Origin: Polynucleobacter meluiroseus
GTDB taxonomy: Bacteria > Pseudomonadota > Gammaproteobacteria > Burkholderiales > Burkholderiaceae
Reading direction: 5' to 3'
NCBI RefSeq assembly: GCF_900205755.1
Contig: NZ_OANS01000004.1
Span: 62,001-126,000 of the forward strand
Length of the DNA stretch: 64,000 nucleotides
In this document: positions 23,811 through 33,183 of the stretch, piece by piece
How the letters are laid out: each line of letters starts with the position of its first letter
How positions within the stretch are numbered: the stretch's first letter is position 1
Position numbers and translations under genes: made by a program
Notes under the pieces: generated by a model
Told to the model about the DNA's origin: nothing
The model's database searches: none
Seen by the model: the letters and a program-made list of their open reading frames with translations, nothing else

Positions 23811-24593
23811 ATGTCTGTAACCAAGCCATTCGCTTTAGATCCTAGCAATACTGTTGCAAGCGCCGTCACTGAGCGCTATAAAAGTCGTGAAGACGCCTTT
23901 TGGGCTGGCGTGCGTCATGCTATGGGGCCGCCTGCCATTGTGCTGTTTGCGGGTATGGTGGGCTTTGGGGCAATGGGTAAAACCAATGGCCTCGATATCT
24001 GGTTTACCAGCTTTACGAGCATCTTTATGTTTGCGCTACCAGGACAGGTTGTCTTGTTTGAGATGGTGATTACTGGCTCATCCATGTTGGCCATCATTCT
24101 TGCGGTGACATTGACTGCCACCCGTTTTGTCACCATGACAGTGACTCTCTTTCCGCAATTTGATCGCAAAGATCGAGATCGCAAGTTGTACGCTAGCGTG
24201 CACTTAGTGGCCATGACTGCATGGGCGGTTTCTATGAAAGAGTTTCACACTCTTGAGGTGAAGCATCGCTTTAGTTACTTCTGTGGGCTGGGCTTGGTGT
24301 GCTGGTTGATTTCTATTCCGGGGACGGTCATCGGATTCTTTTTAGCGGGCGCGGTACCAACCTACATCACCTTGGGCCTGGTCTTCATTAATCCCTTATA
24401 TTTTTTGTTGAACTTTACCGAGGTAAAGCCTTGGGTTAATCGTATTGCGATTGTGCTCGGTTGCTTACTGGGCCCAGTGTTTTTCTTAATCCATCGGGAT
24501 TCCAGTTTGCTCACTACGGGATTGGTAGCTGGCACGATTGCTTATCTCGTTGACCGCAAATTATTGCGACACCGCCCAGGGTTGATTAGCTAA
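23811..24593 (+). CDS. azlC: AzlC-family branched-chain amino acid exporter, large subunit
   Basis: A 260-residue membrane protein of the AzlC/YgaZ family. It has several hydrophobic segments, and the conserved region following FWAGVRHAMGPPAIVLFAGM (about 24-43), TRFVTMTVTLFPQF and the mid-protein WAVSMKEFH. With the small AzlD partner it exports branched-chain or related amino acids. The first base of azlD is the last base of the azlC stop (TAATG), so the pair is translationally coupled. Confidence 0.85.
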   Translation: MSVTKPFALDPSNTVASAVTERYKSREDAFWAGVRHAMGPPAIVLFAGMVGFGAMGKTNGLDIWFTSFTSIFMFALPGQVVLFEMVITGSSMLAIILAVTLTATRFVTMTVTLFPQFDRKDRDRKLYASVHLVAMTAWAVSMKEFHTLEVKHRFSYFCGLGLVCWLISIPGTVIGFFLAGAVPTYITLGLVFINPLYFLLNFTEVKPWVNRIAIVLGCLLGPVFFLIHRDSSLLTTGLVAGTIAYLVDRKLLRHRPGLIS

Positions 24594-24934
24594 TGCACGA
24601 CATGCTACAAGGTTGGAGCTTATGGCTTGCCCTTATCGGGGCTTGTGTCGGCACGTATTTTTGTCGCGCTATTGGCGTGTTCTTTTCCAAGCGGATTGAT
24701 CAAAACAGCGAAATCTTTCGTTGGCTAGCTGCCGTTACCTACGCAATGGTGGCTGCGCTAACGGTACGGATGATTCTGCTACCCATTGGTCTGCTTGATA
24801 CGGTGCCAGTATGGATTCGGATTGGGGTATCGCTTTTGAGTGTGGCCGTGATGATCTCAAGCCCGCAACGCCGCCTCGTCCCAGCCTTATGTACCGGGAC
24901 TTTATTACTGGTTTCCTACGGGGTAATGCGCTAG
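24593..24934 (+). CDS. azlD: AzlD-family small subunit
   Basis: A 113-residue protein with about four hydrophobic helices, typical of AzlD/YgaH. The phrases ACVGTYFCRAIGVFFSKR and WLAAVTYAMVAALTVRMIL fit the family. It directly overlaps azlC and completes the exporter. A weak hairpin (ATTCAGG/CCTGAAT at 24966-24987) follows but lacks a T run. Confidence 0.85.
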   Translation: MHDMLQGWSLWLALIGACVGTYFCRAIGVFFSKRIDQNSEIFRWLAAVTYAMVAALTVRMILLPIGLLDTVPVWIRIGVSLLSVAVMISSPQRRLVPALCTGTLLLVSYGVMR

Positions 24935-25092
24935 GACGCTACTAATTGCTTCTTTTTAGCCGCTTATTCAGGAAATTAAGCCTGAATATCACTCTGCTGC
25001 ACTCAATACAGTCAGTCAACTGATACCCACTTATAATGAATTTGTTAATTTATTGACCTTGTTTCCCCAAATTTCAGTGAGAAAGACCCCGC

Positions 25093-25500
25093 ATGTTCGC
25101 TACTAAACCTTATTTGACACAGAATGATGTACAGAAGATCTTGGCCGCTGCGGATGCTTATGCTGCCAAAAATAACTTGGCTGTGACCATTGCTGTTTGT
25201 GATGATGGCGGACATGTAATGGGTTTAATTCGGCGTGATGGCTGTGCGCCAGTGTCTACTTACATTGCTCAAGAAAAGGCCCGTGCTGCTGCTATGGGTA
25301 AACGCGAGAGTAAGGTTTACGAAGACATCATTAACAACGGCCGTACTTCATTCTTATCTGTGCCCCATATTGGCGGCATGTTGGAAGGCGGAGTCAACAT
25401 TGAAGTAGATGGATTTACCATCGGCGCAGTCGGCGTTTCCGGCGTGAAATCGTCCGAGGATGCCGAAACTGCTAAAGCCGGCATTGCGGCCATTCTGTAA
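25093..25500 (+). CDS. GlcG/HbpS-like (DUF336) protein
   Basis: A 135-residue protein covering the full GlcG/HbpS domain. It has LTQNDVQKILAAADAYA at the start, AVCDDGGHVMGLIRRDG, a Ala-rich QEKARAAAMGKRES helix and GGMLEGGVNIEVDGFTIGAVGVSG near the end. Family members bind haem or cobalamin or small ligands; the role is unknown. It lacks a signal peptide. It lies 6 bp upstream of the helicase gene and may be co-transcribed. Confidence 0.82.
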   Translation: MFATKPYLTQNDVQKILAAADAYAAKNNLAVTIAVCDDGGHVMGLIRRDGCAPVSTYIAQEKARAAAMGKRESKVYEDIINNGRTSFLSVPHIGGMLEGGVNIEVDGFTIGAVGVSGVKSSEDAETAKAGIAAIL

Positions 25501-25506
25501 GTTATC

Positions 25507-26997
25507 TTGATAAATATCGACCCTGAAATAATTACTCCTGAGGGAGCTCCAGCAACACCGGCCTCCCCACCTAGCATTACCTTTGCTGACTTCGGCTTAG
25601 ACCCACTTATTCAAAAAGCGGTTTCTGAGCAGGGTTACAGCACCCCTACACCGATTCAAGCGCAAGCCATTCCCCACGTATTGGCGGGCAGTGACTTGAT
25701 GGGTGCAGCGCAAACAGGGACGGGTAAGACCGCTGCCTTTGTTCTGCCCATCATTCAGCAGATTTTGCGTCACGCTAGCAGTAGTGCTTCGCCAGCGCGC
25801 CATCCTATTCGGGCTTTGGTATTAACGCCAACCCGTGAGCTGGCAGTGCAAGTGGCTGAGAACGCTGCTAACTATTCACGTCACACCGATTTGCGTGCAG
25901 CGGTAGTGTACGGCGGCGTGGATATGAAAGAGCAAGTCGCTACTTTACGCAATGGTGTCGAGATTTTGATCGCTACGCCAGGTCGCTTACTCGATCATAT
26001 TGGCTCCAAAGTCGCTAACCTCTCTCAAGTAGAAATTCTGGTTCTAGATGAGGCGGATCGCATGCTGGATATGGGTTTCTTACCTGATTTACAGCGCATT
26101 ATTAGCTTGATCCCCCCACAACGCCAAACTTTATTGTTCTCGGCTACGTTTTCTCCTGAGATTAAGAAGCTGGCACAAAGTTATCTACGCACACCAGTAA
26201 CAGTAGAGGTTGCGCGTCAAAATGCCGCTGCGGATACAGTGAAACAAGTCATTCATATGGTGGCTTCAGCAGATAAAGAGCATGCAATTGTGAAGTTGTT
26301 AGCAGAGCGCACTCGTCAAGGTTTATCGCGCCAATGCATCATTTTTACTAATAGCCGTTTGGGTTGCGCCAAGTTGTCACGCGCCTTGGAACGTGATGGT
26401 ATTAAAGCGGGCGCGATTCATGGAGACAAGAGTCAGGGTGAGCGTACTCTGACTTTGGATGCCTTTAAATCTGGTGCGATTGAAGCCTTAGTGGCAACGG
26501 ATGTAGCCGCTCGCGGCTTAGATATTCCGGATATGCCATTAGTGATTAATCATGAGCTCCCCTTTAATGCAGAGGATTTTATTCACCGTATTGGCCGTAC
26601 TGGGCGTGCCGGTAGTAAGGGTGATGCGATTGCTTTAGTAGATGCAAAAGAGAAGCGCCTGCTGGACGATATCGAAAAGTTAATGAAGCGCAAGTTAGAT
26701 GTTCAGCCCTTGCCGGATATTGATGTTCCTACGAGTCATGCTAGAGCGCATTCTTCTGGCAGCCCTTACTCCTCAAATTCTTCTAGTAGTTCGCAGAGCA
26801 GATCAAGCTATAGCAGACCAGCGCCTGCAAAAGCCCCCGTGGATCCTTTCTTTGATAAACCGTATGAGCCTAGCCCAAGAGCTCAATCAGCCAGTGCTGG
26901 TAGTGAAGTCTCTCAGCAACCTGCGGAGAAAAAAGTTGGCATTGTGTCTGCTAAGTCTGCTGTCGGTGCTTTATTGGGTGGCTTTAAGAAGAAATAG
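25507..26997 (+). CDS. DEAD-box RNA helicase, RhlE type
   Basis: A 496-residue ATP-dependent RNA helicase. Motifs in order: Q-motif FADFGLDPLIQKAV with TPTPIQAQAIP, Walker A AQTGTGKTAAF, PTRELAVQ, TPGRLLDH, DEAD in VLDEADRMLDMGF, SAT, TDVAARGLD and HRIGRTGRAG. The C-terminal 90 residues are Ser/Pro-rich and disordered. RhlE-type enzymes act in ribosome assembly or RNA decay. The only start near the conserved beginning is a TTG at 25507 without a clear ribosome site, 6 bp after the preceding gene. Confidence 0.9.
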   Translation: MINIDPEIITPEGAPATPASPPSITFADFGLDPLIQKAVSEQGYSTPTPIQAQAIPHVLAGSDLMGAAQTGTGKTAAFVLPIIQQILRHASSSASPARHPIRALVLTPTRELAVQVAENAANYSRHTDLRAAVVYGGVDMKEQVATLRNGVEILIATPGRLLDHIGSKVANLSQVEILVLDEADRMLDMGFLPDLQRIISLIPPQRQTLLFSATFSPEIKKLAQSYLRTPVTVEVARQNAAADTVKQVIHMVASADKEHAIVKLLAERTRQGLSRQCIIFTNSRLGCAKLSRALERDGIKAGAIHGDKSQGERTLTLDAFKSGAIEALVATDVAARGLDIPDMPLVINHELPFNAEDFIHRIGRTGRAGSKGDAIALVDAKEKRLLDDIEKLMKRKLDVQPLPDIDVPTSHARAHSSGSPYSSNSSSSSQSRSSYSRPAPAKAPVDPFFDKPYEPSPRAQSASAGSEVSQQPAEKKVGIVSAKSAVGALLGGFKKK

Positions 26998-27022
26998 TTC
27001 CGCTGATAATGCGGACTGAAGA

Positions 27023-27346
27023 TTAAAAATAAGGATCGTAATCGCTGGGGAGACATTTGCGTTTCGGCAGCGCAGGCATTTCTTCACCTGCCTTAACGAC
27101 CCCCAGTCTGTAGTGCCAATAGTGCCAAGAGCGTGGACTGAAATTCCCTGCTTGCGCATTAGTAAGTACATCACGTAACACCTGATCGCCGACAGCATGA
27201 ACTAAAACTTGAACATCCGCGTAGTCACCAATATCCATAATTTGAGCAATCAATCTTTCTGGCCAAGACATGGTTTGTTCCGCGCTTTGCCACCAAATGT
27301 ACCGGGTGGCAAGATGTTGAATCTCATCGAATTTTCTGCTGAGCAT
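27023..27346 (-). CDS. Conserved-looking hypothetical protein
   Basis: A 107-residue soluble protein rich in Trp and His (YIWWQSAEQTMSWPERLIA and FSPRSWHYWHYRLG) ending in PALPKRKCLPSDYDPYF. The FSPRSWHYWHYRLG stretch looks like a conserved core shared by short betaproteobacterial proteins of unknown role, from recall only. It converges with the helicase and lies 66 bp from gluQ. No function is assigned. Confidence 0.6.
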   Translation of the reverse strand: MLSRKFDEIQHLATRYIWWQSAEQTMSWPERLIAQIMDIGDYADVQVLVHAVGDQVLRDVLTNAQAGNFSPRSWHYWHYRLGVVKAGEEMPALPKRKCLPSDYDPYF

Positions 27347-27412
27347 ATGGGCTTGTTTATGGAGTTAACCTTATGATTTTACTTGAAAAATACCCTTTTT
27401 TGTAGCCTAAAA

Positions 27413-28384
27413 CTAGGCCATTTCAGTCCAAGCATGTGTTGCCGCCAGCAACCATTCGGCAGTAGTGACGTCATCCCCACTCGGCAAATGATGGAGGCCT
27501 AAGTGGGTAGCTGCTTTGCGCAGTTCATTGAGGGCTTGCTGCGGAGTATCCGTCTGAATACCTGTTGCTAGGGTTTGCTTACTCAACTTTTCTCCGTGGG
27601 CATCGAGTACTAAGGGAAGATGTAAATACTGAGGTGTTGGATATCCCAAAATCGTTTGTAAGTAAATCTGCCTAGCGGTATTACTCAGTAAATCCTCGCC
27701 CCGCACGATATGCGTAATTCCTTGTGACGCATCGTCCACAACTACGGCCAGCTGGTAAGTAAAGAGACCGTCACTCCGCTTCACAACAAAGTCTCCGACT
27801 TCGCCAGTTAGATTCTGTAGTTGAGGCCCTAAGCGCTGATCAGTAAAGCGCACCTGCAGATCTTCCGTATTTGAACTGAGTGCCAATCGCCAGGCTGTTG
27901 AGGGATTGGTGAATTCTGCCGATGAATAGGCCAGCATTTGCCGTGGTCGACAGCTACCTGGATACACCTGCTCTTGATTGCGTGGGGTGACAATCCCTTG
28001 CGCTGCTAAGGTATTTGTAATCGTTTGGCGTGAGCAAGTGCAGGGGTAGAGCGCTTGGAGTGTGTTTAAGTGCTCCAAAGCCGCTTGATAGCGTTTCTGC
28101 TGCCCAATATGTGATTGCCAACTCACTTCCCCATCCCAATAAAGACCACAGGCTTGCAGTTGCTCTAGGATGGTTTCTCCAGCTTGTGGAATGCACCTCG
28201 GGGTGTCGATATCCTCCATTCTGACGAGCCATTGGCCGCCGTGAGCACGGGCATCCAACCAGCTGCCTAAGGCAGTTGCCAAAGATCCAGCATGTAATGG
28301 CCCGGTCGGCGAAGGGGCAAATCGCCCGCAATAGCCGTCAGATGGGGATGAAGGTGTTTTGAGATTAGACACAGCTAAAATCAT
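27413..28384 (-). CDS. gluQ: Glutamyl-Q tRNA(Asp) synthetase
   Basis: A 323-residue GluRS-like enzyme lacking the anticodon-binding domain. It attaches glutamate to queuosine at position 34 of tRNA-Asp. Motifs: HIGH-like FAPSPTGPLHAGSLATALG (about 22-40), the zinc-site CTCSRQTI and YPGSCRPR, and KLSKQTL as the KMSKS-like loop. Its substrate modification comes from queuosine synthesis, whose last enzyme (queG) is also in this window. The start is only 3 bp from the divergent dnaE start; a GTG four codons in is another possible start. Confidence 0.9.
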   Translation of the reverse strand: MILAVSNLKTPSSPSDGYCGRFAPSPTGPLHAGSLATALGSWLDARAHGGQWLVRMEDIDTPRCIPQAGETILEQLQACGLYWDGEVSWQSHIGQQKRYQAALEHLNTLQALYPCTCSRQTITNTLAAQGIVTPRNQEQVYPGSCRPRQMLAYSSAEFTNPSTAWRLALSSNTEDLQVRFTDQRLGPQLQNLTGEVGDFVVKRSDGLFTYQLAVVVDDASQGITHIVRGEDLLSNTARQIYLQTILGYPTPQYLHLPLVLDAHGEKLSKQTLATGIQTDTPQQALNELRKAATHLGLHHLPSGDDVTTAEWLLAATHAWTEMA

Positions 28385-28387
28385 CTC

Positions 28388-31300
28388 ATGGCTTCACCAG
28401 ATTTTGTTCATCTCCGCGTTCATTCCGAGTTTTCCATTACAGATGGAATTGTGCGGCTGGACGACGCGGTTGCTAAGGCGGCTGCTGATGGCATGGGTGC
28501 CTTAGCACTGACCGACTTAAGTAATTTATTTGGTTTGGTGCGGTTTTACACTGCGGCTCGCTCTAGCGGCGTTAAGCCCATTGCTGGTGCTGATGTCTGG
28601 ATTAGTAATGCCCAAGACCCTGATCAGCCCACCCGTTTATTGCTCTTGGTGCAAAACCCCTCTGGTTATCTCAATCTCTGCCAGTTGCTCAGCAAAGCCT
28701 CCCTAGAAAATCAGTCACGGGGTCGCGCAGAAATAAACCCCGCTTGGTTTACTGAACCCGCTTCAACGGTCGAAGATCGCGCTGCTAATAGAACCTTGGC
28801 TTATGGCCTCATTGCCCTCTCAGGAGCACGCTGGAGTGATGTCGGCGTTGCTCTCTTATCTGGACAAGAGGCGCAAGCCAAAGCCGCCGCTAAACGTTGG
28901 GAAGCTTTGTTTCCGAATGCGTACTTTATTGAAGTGCAGCGGGGCGGTCATCCTCAAGATGAAAAGCATTTACAACTTGCCTGTCATTTGGCTAGCGATC
29001 TCGATTTGCCGGTGGTAGCTACGCACCCCGTGCAGTTCATGCAAAAGAGCGATTTTATTGCGCATGAGGCGCGGGTCTGCATTGCCGAAGGTGAGCTACT
29101 GGGCAATCCCCGTCGTCAAAAGAAATTCAATGATGAGCAGTATTTCTTATCGCAGGCGGAAATGGCCGCCCGCTTTGCTGATTTGCCAGTGGCCTTAGCC
29201 AACTCAGTCGAAATCGCTAAGCGCTGTAACTTATCGTTAGTTTTAGGTAAACCGCGTTTACCGGATTTTCCGACGCCACCTGGCATCACTCTTGATGAGT
29301 ACTTGTTGGCACAATCGGAGATCGGTTTAAAGCGCCATATGGAGCGCAATTTTCCGGACGTTGCTGAGCGTGAGAAAGAAGCTGCCCGCTATCAGGAACG
29401 CCTAGTCTTCGAAGTGAAAACGATTTCACAAATGGGCTTTCCAGGTTACTTCCTGATCGTGGCGGATTTTATTAACTGGGCAAAAAACAATGGTGTACCC
29501 GTTGGGCCTGGGCGTGGATCAGGTGCGGGCTCTTTGGTGGCTTACTCCTTAGGCATTACCGATCTTGATCCCTTACGTTACAACTTACTCTTTGAACGCT
29601 TCTTAAATCCAGAGCGGGTATCGATGCCCGACTTTGATATCGACTTTTGCCAGCACGGGCGCGATCGCGTCATTCAATACGTCAAGGATAAATATGGCAA
29701 AGAGGCGGTCAGTCAAATTGCCACCTTCGGTACGATGGCCGCCAGAGCGGCGATTCGGGATGTGGGTCGCGTCTTAGAGCAAGGCTACAACTTTGTTGAC
29801 GGCATTGCTAAACTCATTCCCAATAAGCCCGGTCAGTACATGACCATTGAGATGGCGAAGAAGGAAGAAAAGCAATTAGCTGAGCGTGAGAAGAATGAAG
29901 ATGAGGTACGTCAGTTACTTTCTCTTGCGCAACAACTAGAGGGCATGACCCGCAACGTGGGTATGCACGCGGGTGGTGTCTTAATCGCCCCGGGACGCCT
30001 CACCGATTTTTGCCCGCTCTACACTCAAGAAACCAAAGACCAAGATAGCAGCTCGGTCATCAGCCAATTCGATAAAGATGACGTAGAGGCCATTGGCTTG
30101 GTGAAGTTTGACTTCTTGGGTCTGACAACCTTAACGATTTTGGCCGCTGCCGAGCGCTGGATTAAAGCCTTACACCCAGAGCGCAAAGATTGGAATATTG
30201 GCGAGATTCCACTCGATGATGCGGGTGCTTTTGAGGTCTTGAAAAAAGCCAATACCGTTGCCGTGTTCCAGCTAGAAAGTCGCGGCATGCAAGGCATGCT
30301 CCGAGAAGCCAAGCCAGACCGCTTTGAAGACATCATTGCATTGGTTGCTTTGTATCGACCAGGTCCGATGGATCTCATCCCCGACTTTATCGAGCGTAAA
30401 CACGGACGTCAAAAAGTAGAGTATCCCGATCCCCGCATTGAACCAGTTTTGCGCGAAACCTACGGCATCATGGTTTATCAAGAGCAGGTCATGCAGATGG
30501 CGCAGATGATTGGTGGCTACTCATTGGGCGGCGCTGATATGTTGCGCCGGGCGATGGGTAAGAAGAAGCCCGAAGAGATGGCGCAGCATCGCAAAATCTT
30601 TAGTGACGGTGCCAAAGTCGGCGGTATTACCGAGGGCAAAGCCAACGAAATTTATGACTTAATGGAGCGTTTTGCGGGCTATGGCTTTAATAAATCCCAC
30701 GCAGCTGCTTATGCCCTATTAGCCTATCAAACAGCTTGGTTAAAAGCCTATTACCCCGCTGAATTTATGGCAGCCAACTTATCCTTAGCCATGGATGACA
30801 CCGACAAGGTGAAGATCTTGTACGACGATTGCTTGGTCAATCGTATTCGGGTGTTCTCACCCGATATCAATACGGGCGTCTACGAGTTCACGCCACTAAG
30901 ACTGACTGATGAGTTGCCCGAAACCCCCTTAAGCCATATCCGTTATGGTTTAGGCGCGGTGCGGGGGACCGGCGAGGCTGCAATTGAGGTCATTGTGAGA
31001 GTCCGTGAGGCTGGCGGACCCTTTAAGGACATCTTTGATTTTTGTGCACGCGTGGATCGTCGGCAAGTCAATCGCCGTGCGATTGAAGCTTTAATACGCG
31101 CGGGCGCTTTTGATAGTTTGTATCGTGACGCGATGCCGGCTGGCACGAAACCTTATGAAATTCGTTCGACCTTGTTAGCTTCCTTGGCGCGCGCGATTGA
31201 AGCTGCTGAACAAGCGGAAGCCTCCATTCATCAAGTGAGTTTATTTGAGGTAGCGGGTGAGGCCGACAGCCATCAACCGGAATTAGTCCGTGAGCCCGTT

Positions 31301-32005
31301 TGGTCCGAGAAAAAACGCCTCCAAGAAGAAAAGACTTCGCTAGGATTATGTTTAACAGGCCATATGTTCGACGCCTATCGCGCTGAAACAGCCCATTTCA
31401 TTCGGCAATCCTTAGCCAAGGTCACCGAGGGCAAAGATCAACTCATCGCTGGCATTATTACCTCTGCTCGCATGCTCACAGGCCAACGTGGCCGGATGAT
31501 GATTGCGACAATTGATGATGGTAGCGCCCAGCTGGAAGTGACCCTCTATAGCGAGGTCTACGAATCTAATCGCTCGTGGTTAAAGGAAGACGAGCTCCTG
31601 ATTGCTAAAGTGAACGTGTCACCCGATAAGTTCTCAGGGGGTGTACGGATCGTTTCTGAAGGAGTGATGGATATCACAGGGGCACGCATGCGTTTTGCAC
31701 GCAACGTCCATTTGCAAATGGACACCGGTATGGATTTGCGTACTTTGCGTAATCAGCTCGGCCCCTATCTGATGAGTAACCGCGTGCGCGATCCTAAAGC
31801 TGGACCTGGAGCGCCGGTGTTAGCAAGTAGCCACGAGGGTATGAAAGGCTTAATGCTCACTGCTGCGGTGACAACGAGTGGCGGAGCCTGCCTTATGCAG
31901 TTTCCTGAAGAATTGCGCATCTATCCCGATGATGCTTGCCTCAATAGCTTAAATCAATTATTGACAGTGAAGCACTATCAACCTGTGCAAGTTCAATATC
32001 AGTAA
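28388..32005 (+). CDS. dnaE: DNA polymerase III alpha subunit
   Basis: A 1205-residue replicative polymerase catalytic subunit. It has an N-terminal PHP domain (FVHLRVHSEFSITDGI), then the C-family polymerase core with GPGRGSGAGSLVAY (about 376-389) and the metal-binding PDFDIDFCQ (about 414-422). The helix-hairpin-helix/beta-binding part follows (GYGFNKSHAAAYALLAYQTA). An OB-fold is near residues 1010-1090 (LIAGIITSARMLTGQRGRM). The length is slightly above E. coli DnaE (1160). It is divergent from gluQ, with almost no intergenic space. Confidence 0.96.
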   Translation: MASPDFVHLRVHSEFSITDGIVRLDDAVAKAAADGMGALALTDLSNLFGLVRFYTAARSSGVKPIAGADVWISNAQDPDQPTRLLLLVQNPSGYLNLCQLLSKASLENQSRGRAEINPAWFTEPASTVEDRAANRTLAYGLIALSGARWSDVGVALLSGQEAQAKAAAKRWEALFPNAYFIEVQRGGHPQDEKHLQLACHLASDLDLPVVATHPVQFMQKSDFIAHEARVCIAEGELLGNPRRQKKFNDEQYFLSQAEMAARFADLPVALANSVEIAKRCNLSLVLGKPRLPDFPTPPGITLDEYLLAQSEIGLKRHMERNFPDVAEREKEAARYQERLVFEVKTISQMGFPGYFLIVADFINWAKNNGVPVGPGRGSGAGSLVAYSLGITDLDPLRYNLLFERFLNPERVSMPDFDIDFCQHGRDRVIQYVKDKYGKEAVSQIATFGTMAARAAIRDVGRVLEQGYNFVDGIAKLIPNKPGQYMTIEMAKKEEKQLAEREKNEDEVRQLLSLAQQLEGMTRNVGMHAGGVLIAPGRLTDFCPLYTQETKDQDSSSVISQFDKDDVEAIGLVKFDFLGLTTLTILAAAERWIKALHPERKDWNIGEIPLDDAGAFEVLKKANTVAVFQLESRGMQGMLREAKPDRFEDIIALVALYRPGPMDLIPDFIERKHGRQKVEYPDPRIEPVLRETYGIMVYQEQVMQMAQMIGGYSLGGADMLRRAMGKKKPEEMAQHRKIFSDGAKVGGITEGKANEIYDLMERFAGYGFNKSHAAAYALLAYQTAWLKAYYPAEFMAANLSLAMDDTDKVKILYDDCLVNRIRVFSPDINTGVYEFTPLRLTDELPETPLSHIRYGLGAVRGTGEAAIEVIVRVREAGGPFKDIFDFCARVDRRQVNRRAIEALIRAGAFDSLYRDAMPAGTKPYEIRSTLLASLARAIEAAEQAEASIHQVSLFEVAGEADSHQPELVREPVWSEKKRLQEEKTSLGLCLTGHMFDAYRAETAHFIRQSLAKVTEGKDQLIAGIITSARMLTGQRGRMMIATIDDGSAQLEVTLYSEVYESNRSWLKEDELLIAKVNVSPDKFSGGVRIVSEGVMDITGARMRFARNVHLQMDTGMDLRTLRNQLGPYLMSNRVRDPKAGPGAPVLASSHEGMKGLMLTAAVTTSGGACLMQFPEELRIYPDDACLNSLNQLLTVKHYQPVQVQYQ

Positions 32006-32018
32006 ATATGAGCAAGCA

Positions 32019-33173
32019 CTAGGTAGCCCGCTGTACTGCCTCTTGCACAGCGGTGATCACTTGATTCGGTTCCATCAAATCCAAACAGGCGCTCGGGCTG
32101 TCGGAACGATCTTCACAGCCCGCTTTGCGGCAGGGCACACACTCACCGGGGCCTTGCAAGATCGTCACATTCCCCACGGTTTGCGAGCGGGCGCATAATA
32201 CGTAGGGCTGCTTATCAGCAAAGCCATTAGGCCACGGGCCAAAATTGGTAGGTGGTGTGGGGCCAAACAGTGCAATTGTTGGAATATTGCACGCGGCAGC
32301 TAAATGAGTAATGGACGTATCCACCCCTATGTAGACTAAAGCACCACGCAGTAAGGTGCTCGCTTGGGGAATCGATAATTGACCTGCCGCATCGATGACC
32401 TGCTCACGCGTTGTGTCATCCAACAAAGAAACAATATCCCGATTCAGTTGCAAATCTTGCTTAGCTGGAGAAGCGCTTAAGATAACCTGCCAGCCTTGAT
32501 TGACTAACCAGGTCACCAGCTGTTGCCAGTACGCAAGAGGCCAGCGCTTGTAGGCAGTTAGCGGACCTGCATGCACAACAACATAATGAGAATTTAACTG
32601 TCTACTAATTGCTGGCGGCAAAGGTTCTCCGGCAGGAGGGATCACAACGATAGGTCCGCTAAAGACGTCCGCGGCCTGAGGATAAAAACTCTCTAAGAGA
32701 CGTAATTTTTCCGCAATGACATGTTGTGAAAAATAATCAATGTCGACGGTATGACTGCAAAGCGCTTTCTTCCAAGCGTTTTGCCGCGCATGTTTCTTCT
32801 GTTGTGCTGGTGAGCCTTGTTCACCTTGTGGATGTCCGCTGATAACTCCAACCCTATTTCGCGCGGCAACCAAGCCGTAAAAATAAGCCCGATCGCTTGG
32901 TTGTGTGACTACTGCCAAATCATAACGTTGAAAGAGTCTTAAAAATAGGCGGAGATATTCACCGAACTTTGGGCGATTGGAGGTTTCAATCAGTTGATCA
33001 ATATCTGGGTTGCCTTTGAGCATCTCCAGTTTGCCTTGATAGCCCAAGAAATCCAACTGCGCATCAGGCCAAAGCTCCCGCGCTTTGGCAATTAAGGGGG
33101 TGGTGACGAGCACGTCGCCAATTTGGCGAGTAGCGATAAATAAGACTTTTTTAGGTTTGGTGGGGGTAGGCAT
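32019..33173 (-). CDS. Glycosyltransferase family 9 (heptosyltransferase-like)
   Basis: A 384-residue GT9 enzyme of LPS core assembly. The N-terminal VLFIATRQIGDVLVTTPLI and FLGYQGKLEMLKGNPDID, the acceptor/donor region VVVHAGPLTAYKRWP and the GVDTSITHLAAACNIPTIAL sugar-nucleotide site are family hallmarks. It probably transfers heptose or another sugar on the cytosolic face of the inner membrane. A Cys-rich tail (CVPCRKAGC) may bind metal. It is last in a three-gene glycosyltransferase unit facing msbA. Confidence 0.87.
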   Translation of the reverse strand: MPTPTKPKKVLFIATRQIGDVLVTTPLIAKARELWPDAQLDFLGYQGKLEMLKGNPDIDQLIETSNRPKFGEYLRLFLRLFQRYDLAVVTQPSDRAYFYGLVAARNRVGVISGHPQGEQGSPAQQKKHARQNAWKKALCSHTVDIDYFSQHVIAEKLRLLESFYPQAADVFSGPIVVIPPAGEPLPPAISRQLNSHYVVVHAGPLTAYKRWPLAYWQQLVTWLVNQGWQVILSASPAKQDLQLNRDIVSLLDDTTREQVIDAAGQLSIPQASTLLRGALVYIGVDTSITHLAAACNIPTIALFGPTPPTNFGPWPNGFADKQPYVLCARSQTVGNVTILQGPGECVPCRKAGCEDRSDSPSACLDLMEPNQVITAVQEAVQRAT

Positions 33174-33183
33174 GAATAGTGAA

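Noticed and set aside
24966-24987. Inverted repeat ATTCAGG/CCTGAAT after azlD
   Set aside because: No T run on either strand; too weak to call a terminator.
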